From Paraeggerthella hongkongensis (lineage in GTDB: Bacteria; Actinomycetota; Coriobacteriia; Coriobacteriales; Eggerthellaceae), in the NCBI RefSeq assembly GCF_003340345.1, contig NZ_PPTQ01000007.1, forward strand, positions 1 to 64,000: DNA of 64,000 nucleotides, in the 5' to 3' direction. The translations under genes and the position numbers were made by a program. Within the stretch, counting starts at the first letter, position 1. Each line of letters opens with the position of its first letter. This document shows positions 53,305 to 64,000 of this stretch, in pieces. The notes below the pieces were generated by a model. It was not told the origin of the DNA. It saw only the letters and a program-made list of their open reading frames with translations, and made no database searches.

Positions 53305-53949
53305 ATGGCGAAAGAATACGAACGCGTCACCATCGTGGACCATCCGATGGTGCAGCATAAGCTGTCCATCCTGCGCGACAAGGAAACGTCGTCCAAGCAG
53401 TTCCGCGAACTGGTCAAGGAGCTGGCCCTGTTCGAGGGGTACGAAGCTACGCGCGACCTCCCGCTTTCGGAGGTGGAGGTGGAAACGCCCATCTGCACGG
53501 CCACCTGCCATGCTATCAGCGGCAAGAAGCTTGCGATCGTTCCCATCCTACGCGCCGGCCTTGGCATGGTCGACGGCGTGCTCGACCTGGTTCCCGCTGC
53601 CCGCGTGGGGCATTTGGGCATGTACCGCAACGAGGAGACCCACAAGCCGGTGGCGTATTACGCGAAGCTGCCGGAGGATATCGCCGAGCGCAACGTCATC
53701 GTGGTCGATCCCATGCTAGCCACGGGCGGGTCGGCCGCGGCGGCGGTGGAGTACCTGCGCTCCATCGGCGTGACCGGCACCATCAAGGTCATGGTCATCG
53801 TGGCCGCGCCGGTCGGCATCGAGTGTCTGCTTGCAGCCGACGACGACGTGCATGTGTTCACGTGCGCCGTCGACGCCGAGCTCAACGAGGCGGCGTACAT
53901 CGTTCCGGGTCTTGGAGACGCGGGCGACCGCATCTTCGGCACCAAGTAA
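53305..53949 (+). CDS. upp: Uracil phosphoribosyltransferase
   Basis: A 214-residue UPRTase that salvages uracil to UMP. It has [18 protein letters not shown] near the N-terminus, [13 protein letters not shown], the PRPP loop [12 protein letters not shown] (about residue 135), and the uracil-binding C-terminus [17 protein letters not shown]. It lies 12 nt after glyA with TAGGAGCACG as ribosome site. Next downstream is another pyrimidine enzyme, so a small nucleotide-salvage unit is likely. A GC-rich hairpin without T tract (53950-53981) follows. Confidence 0.97.
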   Translation: MAKEYERVTIVDHPMVQHKLSILRDKETSSKQFRELVKELALFEGYEATRDLPLSEVEVETPICTATCHAISGKKLAIVPILRAGLGMVDGVLDLVPAARVGHLGMYRNEETHKPVAYYAKLPEDIAERNVIVVDPMLATGGSAAAAVEYLRSIGVTGTIKVMVIVAAPVGIECLLAADDDVHVFTCAVDAELNEAAYIVPGLGDAGDRIFGTK

Positions 53950-54127
53950 CGTTCCGCCGTCCTGCCGGACGGCGGAACTGCTCGACGCTGCGAAGCGCCG
54001 ATGCGCCCGACCTCGCCCCTTTTTCGCTTACCCTCACGTGCAAAAGCACGCTCGGCCGCAAAACGGGGCGATCTCGGACACCTCGACGCTTCTCGCTGAC
54101 TTTGCTGGACCAGGAAGGATGAAAACC

Positions 54128-54589
54128 ATGACCGAGCCGCTCGATCATCGTCCCAGCTGGGACGAGTACTTCATGAAGCTTGCCAACGAGGTGGCAACCC
54201 GCACCACGTGCCTGCGTCGCGGGGTGGGGGCCGTCATCGTGAAGGATCGCCGCATCCTGGCCACGGGATACAACGGGGTCCCCACCGGCATGCGCCATTG
54301 CGCGGAAACCGGATGCCTGCGCCAGCAGCTCGGCGTTCCCAGCGGGCAGCGCCACGAGATCTGCCGCGGCCTGCATGCCGAGCAGAACGCCATCATCCAG
54401 GCTGCTCGCTACGGCATCAACATCACGGGCGCATCCATCTACATCACCACGCAGCCGTGCGTGGTGTGCGCGAAAATGCTCATCAACGCGGGCATCGAAG
54501 AGATCGTGTACCAGAATCCGTATCCCGACGAGCTGGCCATGTCCATGCTCGAAGAGGCGGGCATGCAGCTTCGCATTTTCGAAGGCTAA
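54128..54589 (+). CDS. Deoxycytidylate deaminase (dCMP/ComEB family)
   Basis: A 153-residue zinc-dependent deaminase that converts dCMP to dUMP. The zinc and catalytic motifs are complete: HAEQNAI (about residue 80) and [12 protein letters not shown] (about 113), with [21 protein letters not shown] upstream and a [10 protein letters not shown] substrate loop. AGGAAGG at 54112-54118 is 9 nt before ATG 54128. The in-frame ATG at 54119 would abut the ribosome site, so the later one is preferred. Confidence 0.92.
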   Translation: MTEPLDHRPSWDEYFMKLANEVATRTTCLRRGVGAVIVKDRRILATGYNGVPTGMRHCAETGCLRQQLGVPSGQRHEICRGLHAEQNAIIQAARYGINITGASIYITTQPCVVCAKMLINAGIEEIVYQNPYPDELAMSMLEEAGMQLRIFEG

Positions 54590-54828
54590 AAGATCCCCGG
54601 CGGCTTGAGCTGTCGGGGATCCTCCTCATCTGCGTCTGAAGAATATTCAGTTTCGCCTACCGCTGACGCTTGATTTATGCATTTTTTTAGCCGGTTTATG
54701 CTTCCGCCCACCAAAAAATTGTAGGTTTCTGTTACCTTATCGTAAGAGGAGCAGGAAATTCCGTTATCATGCATAGCGGTTTTAATTGGTAGGATGCGCA
54801 AGCGTGCGCGTGAGTGGGAAAGCGGGTT

Positions 54829-55110
54829 ATGGTAGGAGCGATTGTTCTGGGGGCGTTGTCGGGAATCGCGGGCTTTTTGCCTTTGATCTTCGGACTTCGT
54901 ATGACAAAGCGGGTCACCAAAACCAGTAATTTGGGGCACATGGGCATTCTGCTGCTCAGTGTATTCGCTTCGTTCCTCATCTTGTTCGCCACCGTCATGG
55001 CCTGCATCGTATTCGCTCGCGAGCTTGTGCTTTCGTTTGCTTTGGCCGAGGTGCTGGCGCTGAGCGTCGCAGCTATCGGCTTCGGTGTGGTGAAGTTGGT
55101 CCGGAAGTAG
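54829..55110 (+). CDS. atpI: ATP synthase subunit I-like small membrane protein
   Basis: A protein of about 93 residues with four hydrophobic segments (VGAIVLGALSGIAGFLPLIFG, GILLLSVFASFLILFATVMA, ACIVFARELVLSFALA, VLALSVAAIGFGVVKLV) at the head of the atp operon, where atpI usually lies. AtpI helps assemble the c ring. Sequence similarity to known AtpI is weak by eye, so position carries the call. The start is uncertain: ATG 54829 or GTG 54814, neither with a strong ribosome site. The AT-rich 54590-54813 gap contains TATCAT at 54765-54770 as a possible -10. Confidence 0.65.
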   Translation: MVGAIVLGALSGIAGFLPLIFGLRMTKRVTKTSNLGHMGILLLSVFASFLILFATVMACIVFARELVLSFALAEVLALSVAAIGFGVVKLVRK

Positions 55111-55128
55111 AACGGAAAGGTTAGTTAC

Positions 55129-55899
55129 GTGAATCCACTTGAAATCCTTGCGCAGGATGCTGTCCACCTTCAGCACTCGTTCGACTCGACGTTCGTGTTC
55201 GGGGGAGTGACGCAGTACACCCTGTACATGATCCTGTGCTTCATCATCACCCTGGTGGTGGTGCTGACGGTGGGAAGGCGTCTCACGCTGGTTCCCAAGA
55301 GCAAGTTCGCCAACATGGTCGAGTACGGCTACGAGTTCGTGAAGAAGGATATGGGCGAGGGCGCTATCGGTCATGGCTACAAGAAGCACCTGCCGTTCCT
55401 GGCTACGATGTTCTTCTTCATCTTGATCTGCAACTTCGTGGGCCTTATCCCGGGATCGAAGGCCGCTACCGGATCGATCAGCATCACGTGGGCGCTGGCC
55501 GCCATTTCGTTCGTGTACTTCAACTACTGGGGCATCAAGGCTCATGGCGGCTGGGGCTACATCAAGTCCATCGCGCCGTCCGGTCTGCCGAAGGTCATGG
55601 TCCCGGTCATCTGGTTCTTCGAGTTCATCTCCCTCGTGCTGCGCGTGCTCACGCTGGCTGTGCGACTCTACGGCAACATGTTCGCCGGTCACATGGTTCT
55701 GGGCATCTTCGCGCTGGCTACGAGCGTGTTCATCAGCGCCGGCTTGCAGGGCGACTTCCTGTTCTTCTTGCCGCCGGTCGGCTGGATGGCGCTGCTCATC
55801 GCCATGTACGCGCTCGAGGTTCTGGTTGCGTTTCTGCAGGCGTACGTGTTCACCACGCTGTCGGCCGTGTACATCAGCCTGGCAACGAGCGAGCACTAG
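55129..55899 (+). CDS. atpB: ATP synthase F0 subunit a
   Basis: A 256-residue subunit a, which forms the proton half-channels with the c ring. It has a polar N-terminus, helices starting at TQYTLYMILCFIITLVVVL, PFLATMFFFILICNFVGLIPG, and the essential Arg in FISLVLRVLTLAVRLYGNMFAGHM (about residue 170-190). C-terminal YALEVLVAFLQAYVFTTLSAVYI is typical. The start is GTG at 55129, with AAAGG about 10 nt upstream. Confidence 0.95.
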   Translation: MNPLEILAQDAVHLQHSFDSTFVFGGVTQYTLYMILCFIITLVVVLTVGRRLTLVPKSKFANMVEYGYEFVKKDMGEGAIGHGYKKHLPFLATMFFFILICNFVGLIPGSKAATGSISITWALAAISFVYFNYWGIKAHGGWGYIKSIAPSGLPKVMVPVIWFFEFISLVLRVLTLAVRLYGNMFAGHMVLGIFALATSVFISAGLQGDFLFFLPPVGWMALLIAMYALEVLVAFLQAYVFTTLSAVYISLATSEH

Positions 55900-56022
55900 G
55901 CCCGCAAGCCGCCCGTTCGCGCGGCGTTCTCATTCGGTTACTTGGTCGGCCCGGATGGCCGGCTAGGGAATAAAGCAGGAGGTTTCGGGGAGGTCTCGAA
56001 ACCGTGTAAAAGGAGGAACCAA

Positions 56023-56241
56023 GTGGAAATCGCTCTCGTACTCTCGGCTCTTAAAGTCGTCGGCTACGGCCTTGGCGCCATCGGCCCTGGCATCGGTATC
56101 GGCATCGCCTGCTACGGCTGCTGCGTTGCGACCGCTCGCCAGCCCGAACTGCAGGGTCGTATGTTTACGAACTTCATCATCGGTGCAGCTCTCGCCGAGG
56201 CTCTTGCCCTCATCGGCCTTGTTGTCGCCTTCATCATGTAA
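56023..56241 (+). CDS. atpE: ATP synthase F0 subunit c
   Basis: A 72-residue subunit c with two helices. The ion-binding carboxylate is Glu59 in GAALAEALALIG. The polar loop is ARQPEL. The Gln and Ser residues that mark sodium-type rings are not seen, so proton coupling is more likely. The start is GTG at 56023 with AGGAGG 7 nt upstream. Longer frames upstream are leader sequence. The 123-bp gap after atpB contains no gene. Confidence 0.95.
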   Translation: MEIALVLSALKVVGYGLGAIGPGIGIGIACYGCCVATARQPELQGRMFTNFIIGAALAEALALIGLVVAFIM

Positions 56242-56294
56242 CCAGGCCTTATTCGGAACCAATAGCCGGATACGGGCTCAAAGGAGGTTACGTA

Positions 56295-56915
56295 GTGAAA
56301 GTTAGAGCGAAAAAAGCAACGGCCCTTTCGGGTTCTGCCGTGCTCGCCGCGGGCAGCATGACGTTTGCTTTCCCTGCGCTCGCGTTCGCCAGCGAAGGGG
56401 AGAGCGCTGCGGGTATCAGCGCGATTCTGCCGAACATGGTGGAATTCGTCCCGATGCTCATCGCCTTCCTGGTGCTGTGGTTCGTGCTTGCCAAGTTCGG
56501 CTGGCCGAAGTTCAACGACATGCTCGAGAAGCGCGAGCAGACCATCAAGGAGTCCCTTGAGAAGTCTGAGCAGGCGCGCATCGAGAGCGAACGCGTGCTG
56601 GAAGAGTACAAGTCCCAGCTGGAAGATGCGAAGAGCCAGGCTGCTCAGATCGTTGCCGACGCGAAGAAGACCGGCGAGGCTGTGAAGGCGGACATCACCG
56701 CCAAGGCGCAGTCCGAGGCCACCGTCATGATCGAGAAGGCGCATGCCGCCATCGAGGCTGACAAGAAGGCCGCTATCTCCGAGCTTCAGGGTTCGGTCGC
56801 CGATCTGTCCGTTGCCGTTGCGTCCCGCCTGATCGGCGAGGATCTGGGCGACGACGAGCATCGTAAGATCATCGAGCGCTACGTGAACGAGGCGGGCAGT
56901 TTCAATGCCAACTAA
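56295..56915 (+). CDS. atpF: ATP synthase F0 subunit b with a signal-peptide-like N-terminus
   Basis: A 206-residue subunit b, the peripheral stalk. The usual pattern is intact: a membrane helix (VPMLIAFLVLWFVLAKFGWPKF, about residues 50-72) followed by a long charged coiled coil (DMLEKREQTIKESLEKSEQ onward) and a C-terminal delta-binding region. The odd part is the first 34 residues: basic start, hydrophobic core, then AFPALAFASEGE, which looks like a cleavable signal peptide and is absent from most b subunits. The start is GTG at 56295 with AAAGGAGG upstream. The gene overlaps atpH by 11 nt. Confidence 0.94.
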   Translation: MKVRAKKATALSGSAVLAAGSMTFAFPALAFASEGESAAGISAILPNMVEFVPMLIAFLVLWFVLAKFGWPKFNDMLEKREQTIKESLEKSEQARIESERVLEEYKSQLEDAKSQAAQIVADAKKTGEAVKADITAKAQSEATVMIEKAHAAIEADKKAAISELQGSVADLSVAVASRLIGEDLGDDEHRKIIERYVNEAGSFNAN

Positions 56916-57482
56916 CCGCCATGTTCAAAGGGAAAAGGTCGCGACGTATGCGTCGGTCCTCTTGGAGGGCGCGTACGTTGCAGGCGGCCAAGACGCCGTC
57001 CTGGAAGTTCGCGACCAAGCTGAGCGCATTGTTCGTATCGTGCGTTCGAACATGGATCTCTCCGATGCCTTGGAGGACAGCTCCTATACGCCCGAGCAGA
57101 GGAATGAGCTTGCGCGCAGGGTGTTTGCGCAGGCGAATCCCGTCCTCGTCGATGTTCTGGCCGTTATGGCAGAGCGCGGGGACTTCGCGTTGCTGTCGCG
57201 CGTATGGGTTAGCTATGGAGAGGCGCTCGAACGCAAGTTGAACGTCTCCGTCGTCGACGTCACGACCGTCGTCGAACTGGACGATCATCTGCGCGAAGTC
57301 ATTGTAAAGAAAACGCAAGCCGACCTGGGGACGAACGTGGTGCTGCGAGAGCACATCGACCCGTCTCTGCTCGGCGGCATATTGATGAGTGCAAACGGCA
57401 AGCGAATCGACGCCAGCGTCAAGTCGCAGTTGGAAAGCGCTCGCAACGTGCTCAAACTATCAACAGATGGAGGTGAATGCTA

Positions 57483-57483
<1 letters not shown>
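56905..57483 (+). CDS. atpH: ATP synthase F1 subunit delta
   Basis: A 192-residue delta subunit (OSCP-like) linking b to the alpha subunits. It has an N-terminal helical domain ([21 protein letters not shown]) and the C-terminal family segment with [29 protein letters not shown]. The ATG lies inside the end of atpF. Its stop overlaps the atpA start by one base, which fits translational coupling along the operon. Confidence 0.95.
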
Positions 57484-59051
<1,568 letters not shown>

Positions 59052-59063
59052 GGCAGGTAGACT

Positions 59064-59969
59064 ATGCCCAACCTTCACGACATAGAACGGCGTATCAGCT
59101 CCGTCTCCTCGACGAAGCAGATCACGCGCACCATGGAGATGGTGGCGGCTGCGAAGATCCGTCGCGCCGGAGAGCGCGTCGCGGCTTCCACGCCTTACGC
59201 TGACTCCATGGTCGAAATGTTGGCCAACGTTGCCAAGCGTGTAGGTGGCTCTGAAAACGCGCTGCTGCGCAAGCACGACGAGGTCAAGAACGTGCTCGTC
59301 GTGGTCGTCGTGTCCGACCGCGGTCTGGCCGGCGGCTTCAACAGCAATGTGCTGCGGCACGTCGATCGCCTCATGAAGGACAAGCAGGCGGCGGGCGCGA
59401 CCGTCGAGGTCGTCGCCTGCGGCAAGAAGGCCGTCGGGTACTACACCTACCGCAAGGTGCAGCCGGTGCTTTCGTTCGCGGATCTGTCCGCCGATCCTAC
59501 GGTGGAAGAGGCTGCTTCGGTTGCCACTTTCGCCATCGACGGCTACGTGAACGGTGACATCGACGAGGTTATCGTCGTGTACAACCACGCGAAGAACGCT
59601 GCCGAGCAGCAGCTTCGCCAGGAGCTCGTGCTGCCCGTCGACACGGAGAAGCTCAAGGCCGAACTGGCTGACGACGGCGTAGCGGCCGACAGTGAAGCGA
59701 AGCCCGAGGGCGACGTGATCTTCGAGCCGAGCGCCGAGGCCGTTCTCGACCAGCTTCTGCCGGCTTACGTGCGCACGACGCTCTACCATGCGCTTATCGA
59801 CTCGGCTGCTGCCGAGCAGGGCGCGCGTCGCAACGCCATGATGTCGGCGACGGAAAACGCTACCGAAATGGTCGAAACGTTGACCAGACTGTATAACCGC
59901 GTACGCCAGGGCGCTATCACGACCGAGATTTCGGAAATCGTCGGTGGCGCAGCGGCTTTGGAGGATTAA
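59064..59969 (+). CDS. atpG: ATP synthase F1 subunit gamma
   Basis: A 301-residue gamma subunit, the central rotor shaft. The N-terminus NLHDIERRISSVSSTKQITRTMEMV and C-terminus EMVETLTRLYNRVRQGAITTEISEIVGGA form the coiled coil. The middle has SDRGLAGGFNSNVLR (about residue 78). An insertion rich in Asp/Glu/Ala lies near residue 200 (ELADDGVAADSEAKPEGD), somewhat longer than usual. The stop abuts the atpD ATG. Confidence 0.96.
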   Translation: MPNLHDIERRISSVSSTKQITRTMEMVAAAKIRRAGERVAASTPYADSMVEMLANVAKRVGGSENALLRKHDEVKNVLVVVVVSDRGLAGGFNSNVLRHVDRLMKDKQAAGATVEVVACGKKAVGYYTYRKVQPVLSFADLSADPTVEEAASVATFAIDGYVNGDIDEVIVVYNHAKNAAEQQLRQELVLPVDTEKLKAELADDGVAADSEAKPEGDVIFEPSAEAVLDQLLPAYVRTTLYHALIDSAAAEQGARRNAMMSATENATEMVETLTRLYNRVRQGAITTEISEIVGGAAALED

Positions 59970-61421
<1,452 letters not shown>

Positions 61422-61826
61422 ATGGCTGGATTCATGTGCGACATCGTGACGCCGGTGGCGAAGCTGGTCTCTGAAGAGGCCGAGTTCGTCGTCGTGCCCG
61501 GCGTCGAAGGCGAGATGGGCTTTCTGCGCGGACATGCGCCGCTCGTGTCGGTGCTCGCCGACGGCGTGGCGCGCGTGACGGGAGCCTCTGACAAAGAGGT
61601 TAGGCACTACGCGCTGCAGGGCGGCTACGTGGAGGTTACGGACGATAAGGTTATCGTCTTGGCCGACCGTGCGCTTCCTGTTGCCGAGATCGATGCCGCG
61701 CAGGTGCGCGAGCAGCTGGCAGCCATCGAGGCCGAGCTTGCGGGCTTGGCCGAAGGGGATGCCGCCAAAACGACGCTTCATGCCGACAAGGCGTGGTGCG
61801 ACGTGCAGCTGAAAGCTGTCAGCTAG
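61422..61826 (+). CDS. atpC: ATP synthase F1 subunit epsilon
   Basis: A 134-residue epsilon subunit. The N-terminal beta domain shows CDIVTPVAKLVSEEAEFVVVPGVEGEMGFLRGHAPLVSVL and YALQGGYVEVTDDKVIVLADRA. The C-terminal helical part (AQVREQLAAIEAELAGL) can inhibit ATP hydrolysis in other bacteria. It ends the operon, followed by a strong terminator 83 nt downstream. Confidence 0.96.
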   Translation: MAGFMCDIVTPVAKLVSEEAEFVVVPGVEGEMGFLRGHAPLVSVLADGVARVTGASDKEVRHYALQGGYVEVTDDKVIVLADRALPVAEIDAAQVREQLAAIEAELAGLAEGDAAKTTLHADKAWCDVQLKAVS

Positions 61827-61908
61827 GTCGCTCAAGGCGAACCTGCGACGTGCGGCTTGAGGTCGCTTGGCAACGCAACGGCTGAAAGCCGCCATCGAAG
61901 CAAGACGC

Positions 61909-61940
61909 AAGCCCCCGATCCGTTAGGGTCGGGGGCTTTT
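61909..61940 (+). terminator. Intrinsic terminator of the atp operon
   Basis: AAGCCCCCGATCC and GGGTCGGGGGCTT form a 12-13-bp stem around a 4-nt loop, followed by TT. The short space to dnaE (155 bp) holds TATCAT near 62043, a likely dnaE -10. Confidence 0.88.
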
Positions 61941-62095
61941 GCATGCGGGGTGGGCCGCGCCCGTGCGATGCGAGGGTCCTCTTCGGCTTGCCCCTTGCGA
62001 AAATCCATGGTTTGTTCGAGCATCTTTTCGCGCAATGCTGGTATCATGGCTACCAATAAATCCAGCGCATCCCTATCTGATTTGAGGCATAAGCT

Positions 62096-64000
62096 ATGGC
62101 ATTCGTCCACTTGCACAACCACACCGAATACTCGCTGCTTGACGGCGCGACGCATGTGAAGGACATGGTCAAACGCGCAGCTGAGCTGGGTATGCCTGCC
62201 GTGGCGATCTCCGACCACGGCGTGATGTCCGGCGTGCCCGAGCTGTGCGACGCGTGCGACGCGGTCGAGAAGGAAACGGGCATCCGCGTCAAGCCCATCT
62301 ACGGCTGCGAGGTGTACTTCACAACCGACGAAGAGCTGCGCAAAGACGTCAAGCCGAAGCTCTACCACCTGCTGCTGCTGTCCAAGACCAACGAGGGCTA
62401 CCACAACCTGCTTCGTCTGGTCAGCGAGTCGCACGTCGACAACTTCTACTACAAGCCGCGCACGACCTTCAGCATGTTGCAGAAGTACGGCAAGGGCATC
62501 ATCGGCTCGTCCGCCTGTATCGCGGGCATCATCCCCAAGCTGCTCGACAACAACCAGTTCGACGAGGCGCTGGAGTGGGCGCACAAGCTGGCCAGCTGCT
62601 TCGATCCGGGCGACTTCTACATCGAGCTGCAGAACCAGGGCATCATGACCGACGCCGGCCTTACGCAGACGCAGCTCAACCATCAGCTGACGAAGCTGGC
62701 TCAGGCCGCGGGCCTCAAGACCATCGCCACGAACGACTTCCACTACTTGACGCGCGAGGACGCCCGCGCGCAGGACATCATGCTGTGCATCGGTACGGGC
62801 AGCGCCATGAACGATGCGAACCGCATGCGCTTCGAGAACGATCAGTTCTACATGAAGACCGAAGAGGAAATGCGCGAAGCGCTCAAGGACTTCCCCGAGG
62901 CGTGCGACAACACGGTGGAGCTGGCGGCCAAGTGCGACGTGGTGCTCGAGCGCGATTCGGTTCTGCCGCGCTTCCCGCTGCCCGAAGGGGAAACCGAGGA
63001 CAGCTGGTTTCGCACGCGCGTCCAGGAAGGCCTGATCAAGCGCTACGGGGATCCGGTGCCGCAGGAGGCGCAAGAGCGCGCCGACTACGAGATGGGCATC
63101 ATCATCCAGCAGGGATTCCCGGCGTACTTCCTGATCGTGCAGGAGTACATCGAGTGGGCTCGCAGCCAGGGCATCGGCGTTGGCCCGGGCCGTGGATCGG
63201 CCGCAGGCGCCATCGTGGCGTACGCCATGGGCATCACCGACTTGGACCCGCTTTCCAACGGCCTGCTGTTCGAGCGATTCCTTTCGCCCGAACGCGTGGA
63301 GATGCCCGATATCGACGTCGACTTCGAGGATGAACGTCGCCAAGAGGTCATCGAGCACATCAAGGAAGTGTACGGCGAGGATCACGTAGCCGGCGTTATC
63401 ACCTTCGGCAAGCTGCAGGCGAAAAACGCCGTGCGCGACGCCGCGCGCGTGCTGGACTACCCGTACAGCACGGGCGACAAGATCACGAAGATGATCGGCG
63501 ACGAGCTGGGCATCACCATCGACAAGGCGCTCGAGACAAACCCCGACCTCAAGAAGGCGTACGAGACCGAAGAGGACGTGAAGGCCGTTATCGACGCGGC
63601 CAAGTCCATCGAAGGCCACGTGCGCGGCGAGGGCGTGCACGCGTGCGCCACCATCATCTGCCGCGATCCCATGAGCGAGCACGTGCCCATGAAGCGCGAT
63701 ACCAAGGGCGGCGGCATCATCACGCAGTACGACGGTCATTACACGCCTGACCTGGGCTTGCTGAAGATGGACTTCTTGGGCTTGCGCACCCTGGGCGTGC
63801 TGTCGCGCGCGTGCCGCAACATCGAGGCGCGCTTCGGCACCAAGGTGATCCCCGAGGAGATCCCCATCGACGACGAGCGCGCGTTCGTGCTCATGCAGTC
63901 GGGCAACATGGACGGCTTGTTCCAGGTGGAGGGCGCGCTGTACGTGGGCTTGTTCGCGCGGCTCCCACCGAAGCGCTTCTCGGACATCGTCGCCTCGATC
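62096..64000 (+). CDS. dnaE: DNA polymerase III subunit alpha (N-terminal 635 codons, runs off the window)
   Basis: The replicative polymerase catalytic subunit. The PHP domain begins at once with FVHLHNHTEYSLLDGATHVKDM and contains AISDHGVMSGVPELCDAC and YGCEVYF. The polymerase core shows GVGPGRGSAAGAIVAYAMGITDLDPLSNGLLFERFLSPER and MPDIDVDFED (catalytic Asp pair, about residue 405), then TFGKLQAKNAVRDAAR. TGAGG lies 9 nt before the ATG. The PHP metal residues appear intact by eye. The gene is cut by the window end. Confidence 0.97.
   Translation, partial: MAFVHLHNHTEYSLLDGATHVKDMVKRAAELGMPAVAISDHGVMSGVPELCDACDAVEKETGIRVKPIYGCEVYFTTDEELRKDVKPKLYHLLLLSKTNEGYHNLLRLVSESHVDNFYYKPRTTFSMLQKYGKGIIGSSACIAGIIPKLLDNNQFDEALEWAHKLASCFDPGDFYIELQNQGIMTDAGLTQTQLNHQLTKLAQAAGLKTIATNDFHYLTREDARAQDIMLCIGTGSAMNDANRMRFENDQFYMKTEEEMREALKDFPEACDNTVELAAKCDVVLERDSVLPRFPLPEGETEDSWFRTRVQEGLIKRYGDPVPQEAQERADYEMGIIIQQGFPAYFLIVQEYIEWARSQGIGVGPGRGSAAGAIVAYAMGITDLDPLSNGLLFERFLSPERVEMPDIDVDFEDERRQEVIEHIKEVYGEDHVAGVITFGKLQAKNAVRDAARVLDYPYSTGDKITKMIGDELGITIDKALETNPDLKKAYETEEDVKAVIDAAKSIEGHVRGEGVHACATIICRDPMSEHVPMKRDTKGGGIITQYDGHYTPDLGLLKMDFLGLRTLGVLSRACRNIEARFGTKVIPEEIPIDDERAFVLMQSGNMDGLFQVEGALYVGLFARLPPKRFSDIVASI

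Noticed and set aside
53950-53981. Terminator after upp
   Set aside because: GTTCCGCCGTCC/GGACGGCGGAAC is a strong stem, but no T tract follows and the dCMP deaminase gene starts within 150 nt, so read-through is just as likely.
54586-54774. 62-codon minus-strand frame before the atp operon
   Set aside because: Composition is plausible and the region is AT-rich, but there is no ribosome site or known motif, and it lies in the likely atp promoter region.
61832-63739. 635-codon minus-strand frame opposite dnaE
   Set aside because: Antisense to dnaE, which shows all polymerase motifs.

Overview
The window is a 64 kb, GC-rich (roughly 60-65 %, by eye) bacterial chromosome segment with dense operons. 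Gene content points to an anaerobic gut actinobacterium of class Coriobacteriia, most likely Eggerthella or a close relative (inference). The signs are a split membrane-bound LuxR regulator beside a Tat-exported flavoprotein and a multihaem cytochrome, sortase-like surface proteins, a SecD-SecF fusion, ECF vitamin transporters and many GTG starts. No tRNA, rRNA, CRISPR array, integrase or intact insertion sequence was seen. Both ends cut through genes (a C-terminal fragment at the left, dnaE at the right).

Layout. 1-7.7 kb: tRNA queuosine modification (queA, queH, tgt), a HAD phosphatase, and secDF. Between tgt and secDF is a small convergent locus that looks like a type I toxin-antitoxin pair: a 36-residue membrane peptide facing an antisense RNA with a consensus promoter. 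7.7-11.7 kb: a LuxR-type membrane regulator interrupted by an in-frame TGA, a divergent flavoprotein/trihaem cytochrome pair, and an iterated operator between them. 11.8-17.5 kb: small conserved proteins, and a riboflavin ECF transporter (ribU, ecfA1, ecfA2, ecfT) with a promoter, FMN riboswitch and terminator all visible. 17.7-20.9 kb: two tandem sodium:amino-acid symporters that share a TAGCGTGCGAA motif. 21-31.8 kb: a large exported metallophosphoesterase, two FAD-dependent oxidoreductases, an MGMT-family protein and a MacAB-type efflux system.

31.9-38.4 kb is the most unusual part. A metal/tetrapyrrole-type ABC importer (lipoprotein, FecCD-like permease, ATPase) is followed, with overlapping genes, by two divergent nitrogenase component-1-like proteins and a NifH-like reductase. 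No nif assembly genes are present, so a reductase acting on an imported metal chelate or tetrapyrrole is more plausible than nitrogen fixation. 38.4-48.3 kb is a cobalamin acquisition locus: a cobalamin-type riboswitch, an 1843-residue surface protein with three DUF4430 (transcobalamin-like) domains, a second membrane-anchored DUF4430 protein, a 31-residue membrane peptide, and a complete ECF transporter.

48.3-64 kb is housekeeping: threonylcarbamoyl-AMP synthase, a lipase overlapping glycerol kinase, rpiB, glyA, upp, dCMP deaminase, the complete F-type ATP synthase operon (atpI-B-E-F-H-A-G-D-C), and the first 635 codons of dnaE. Domain names come from recognising motifs by eye. No database search was run.
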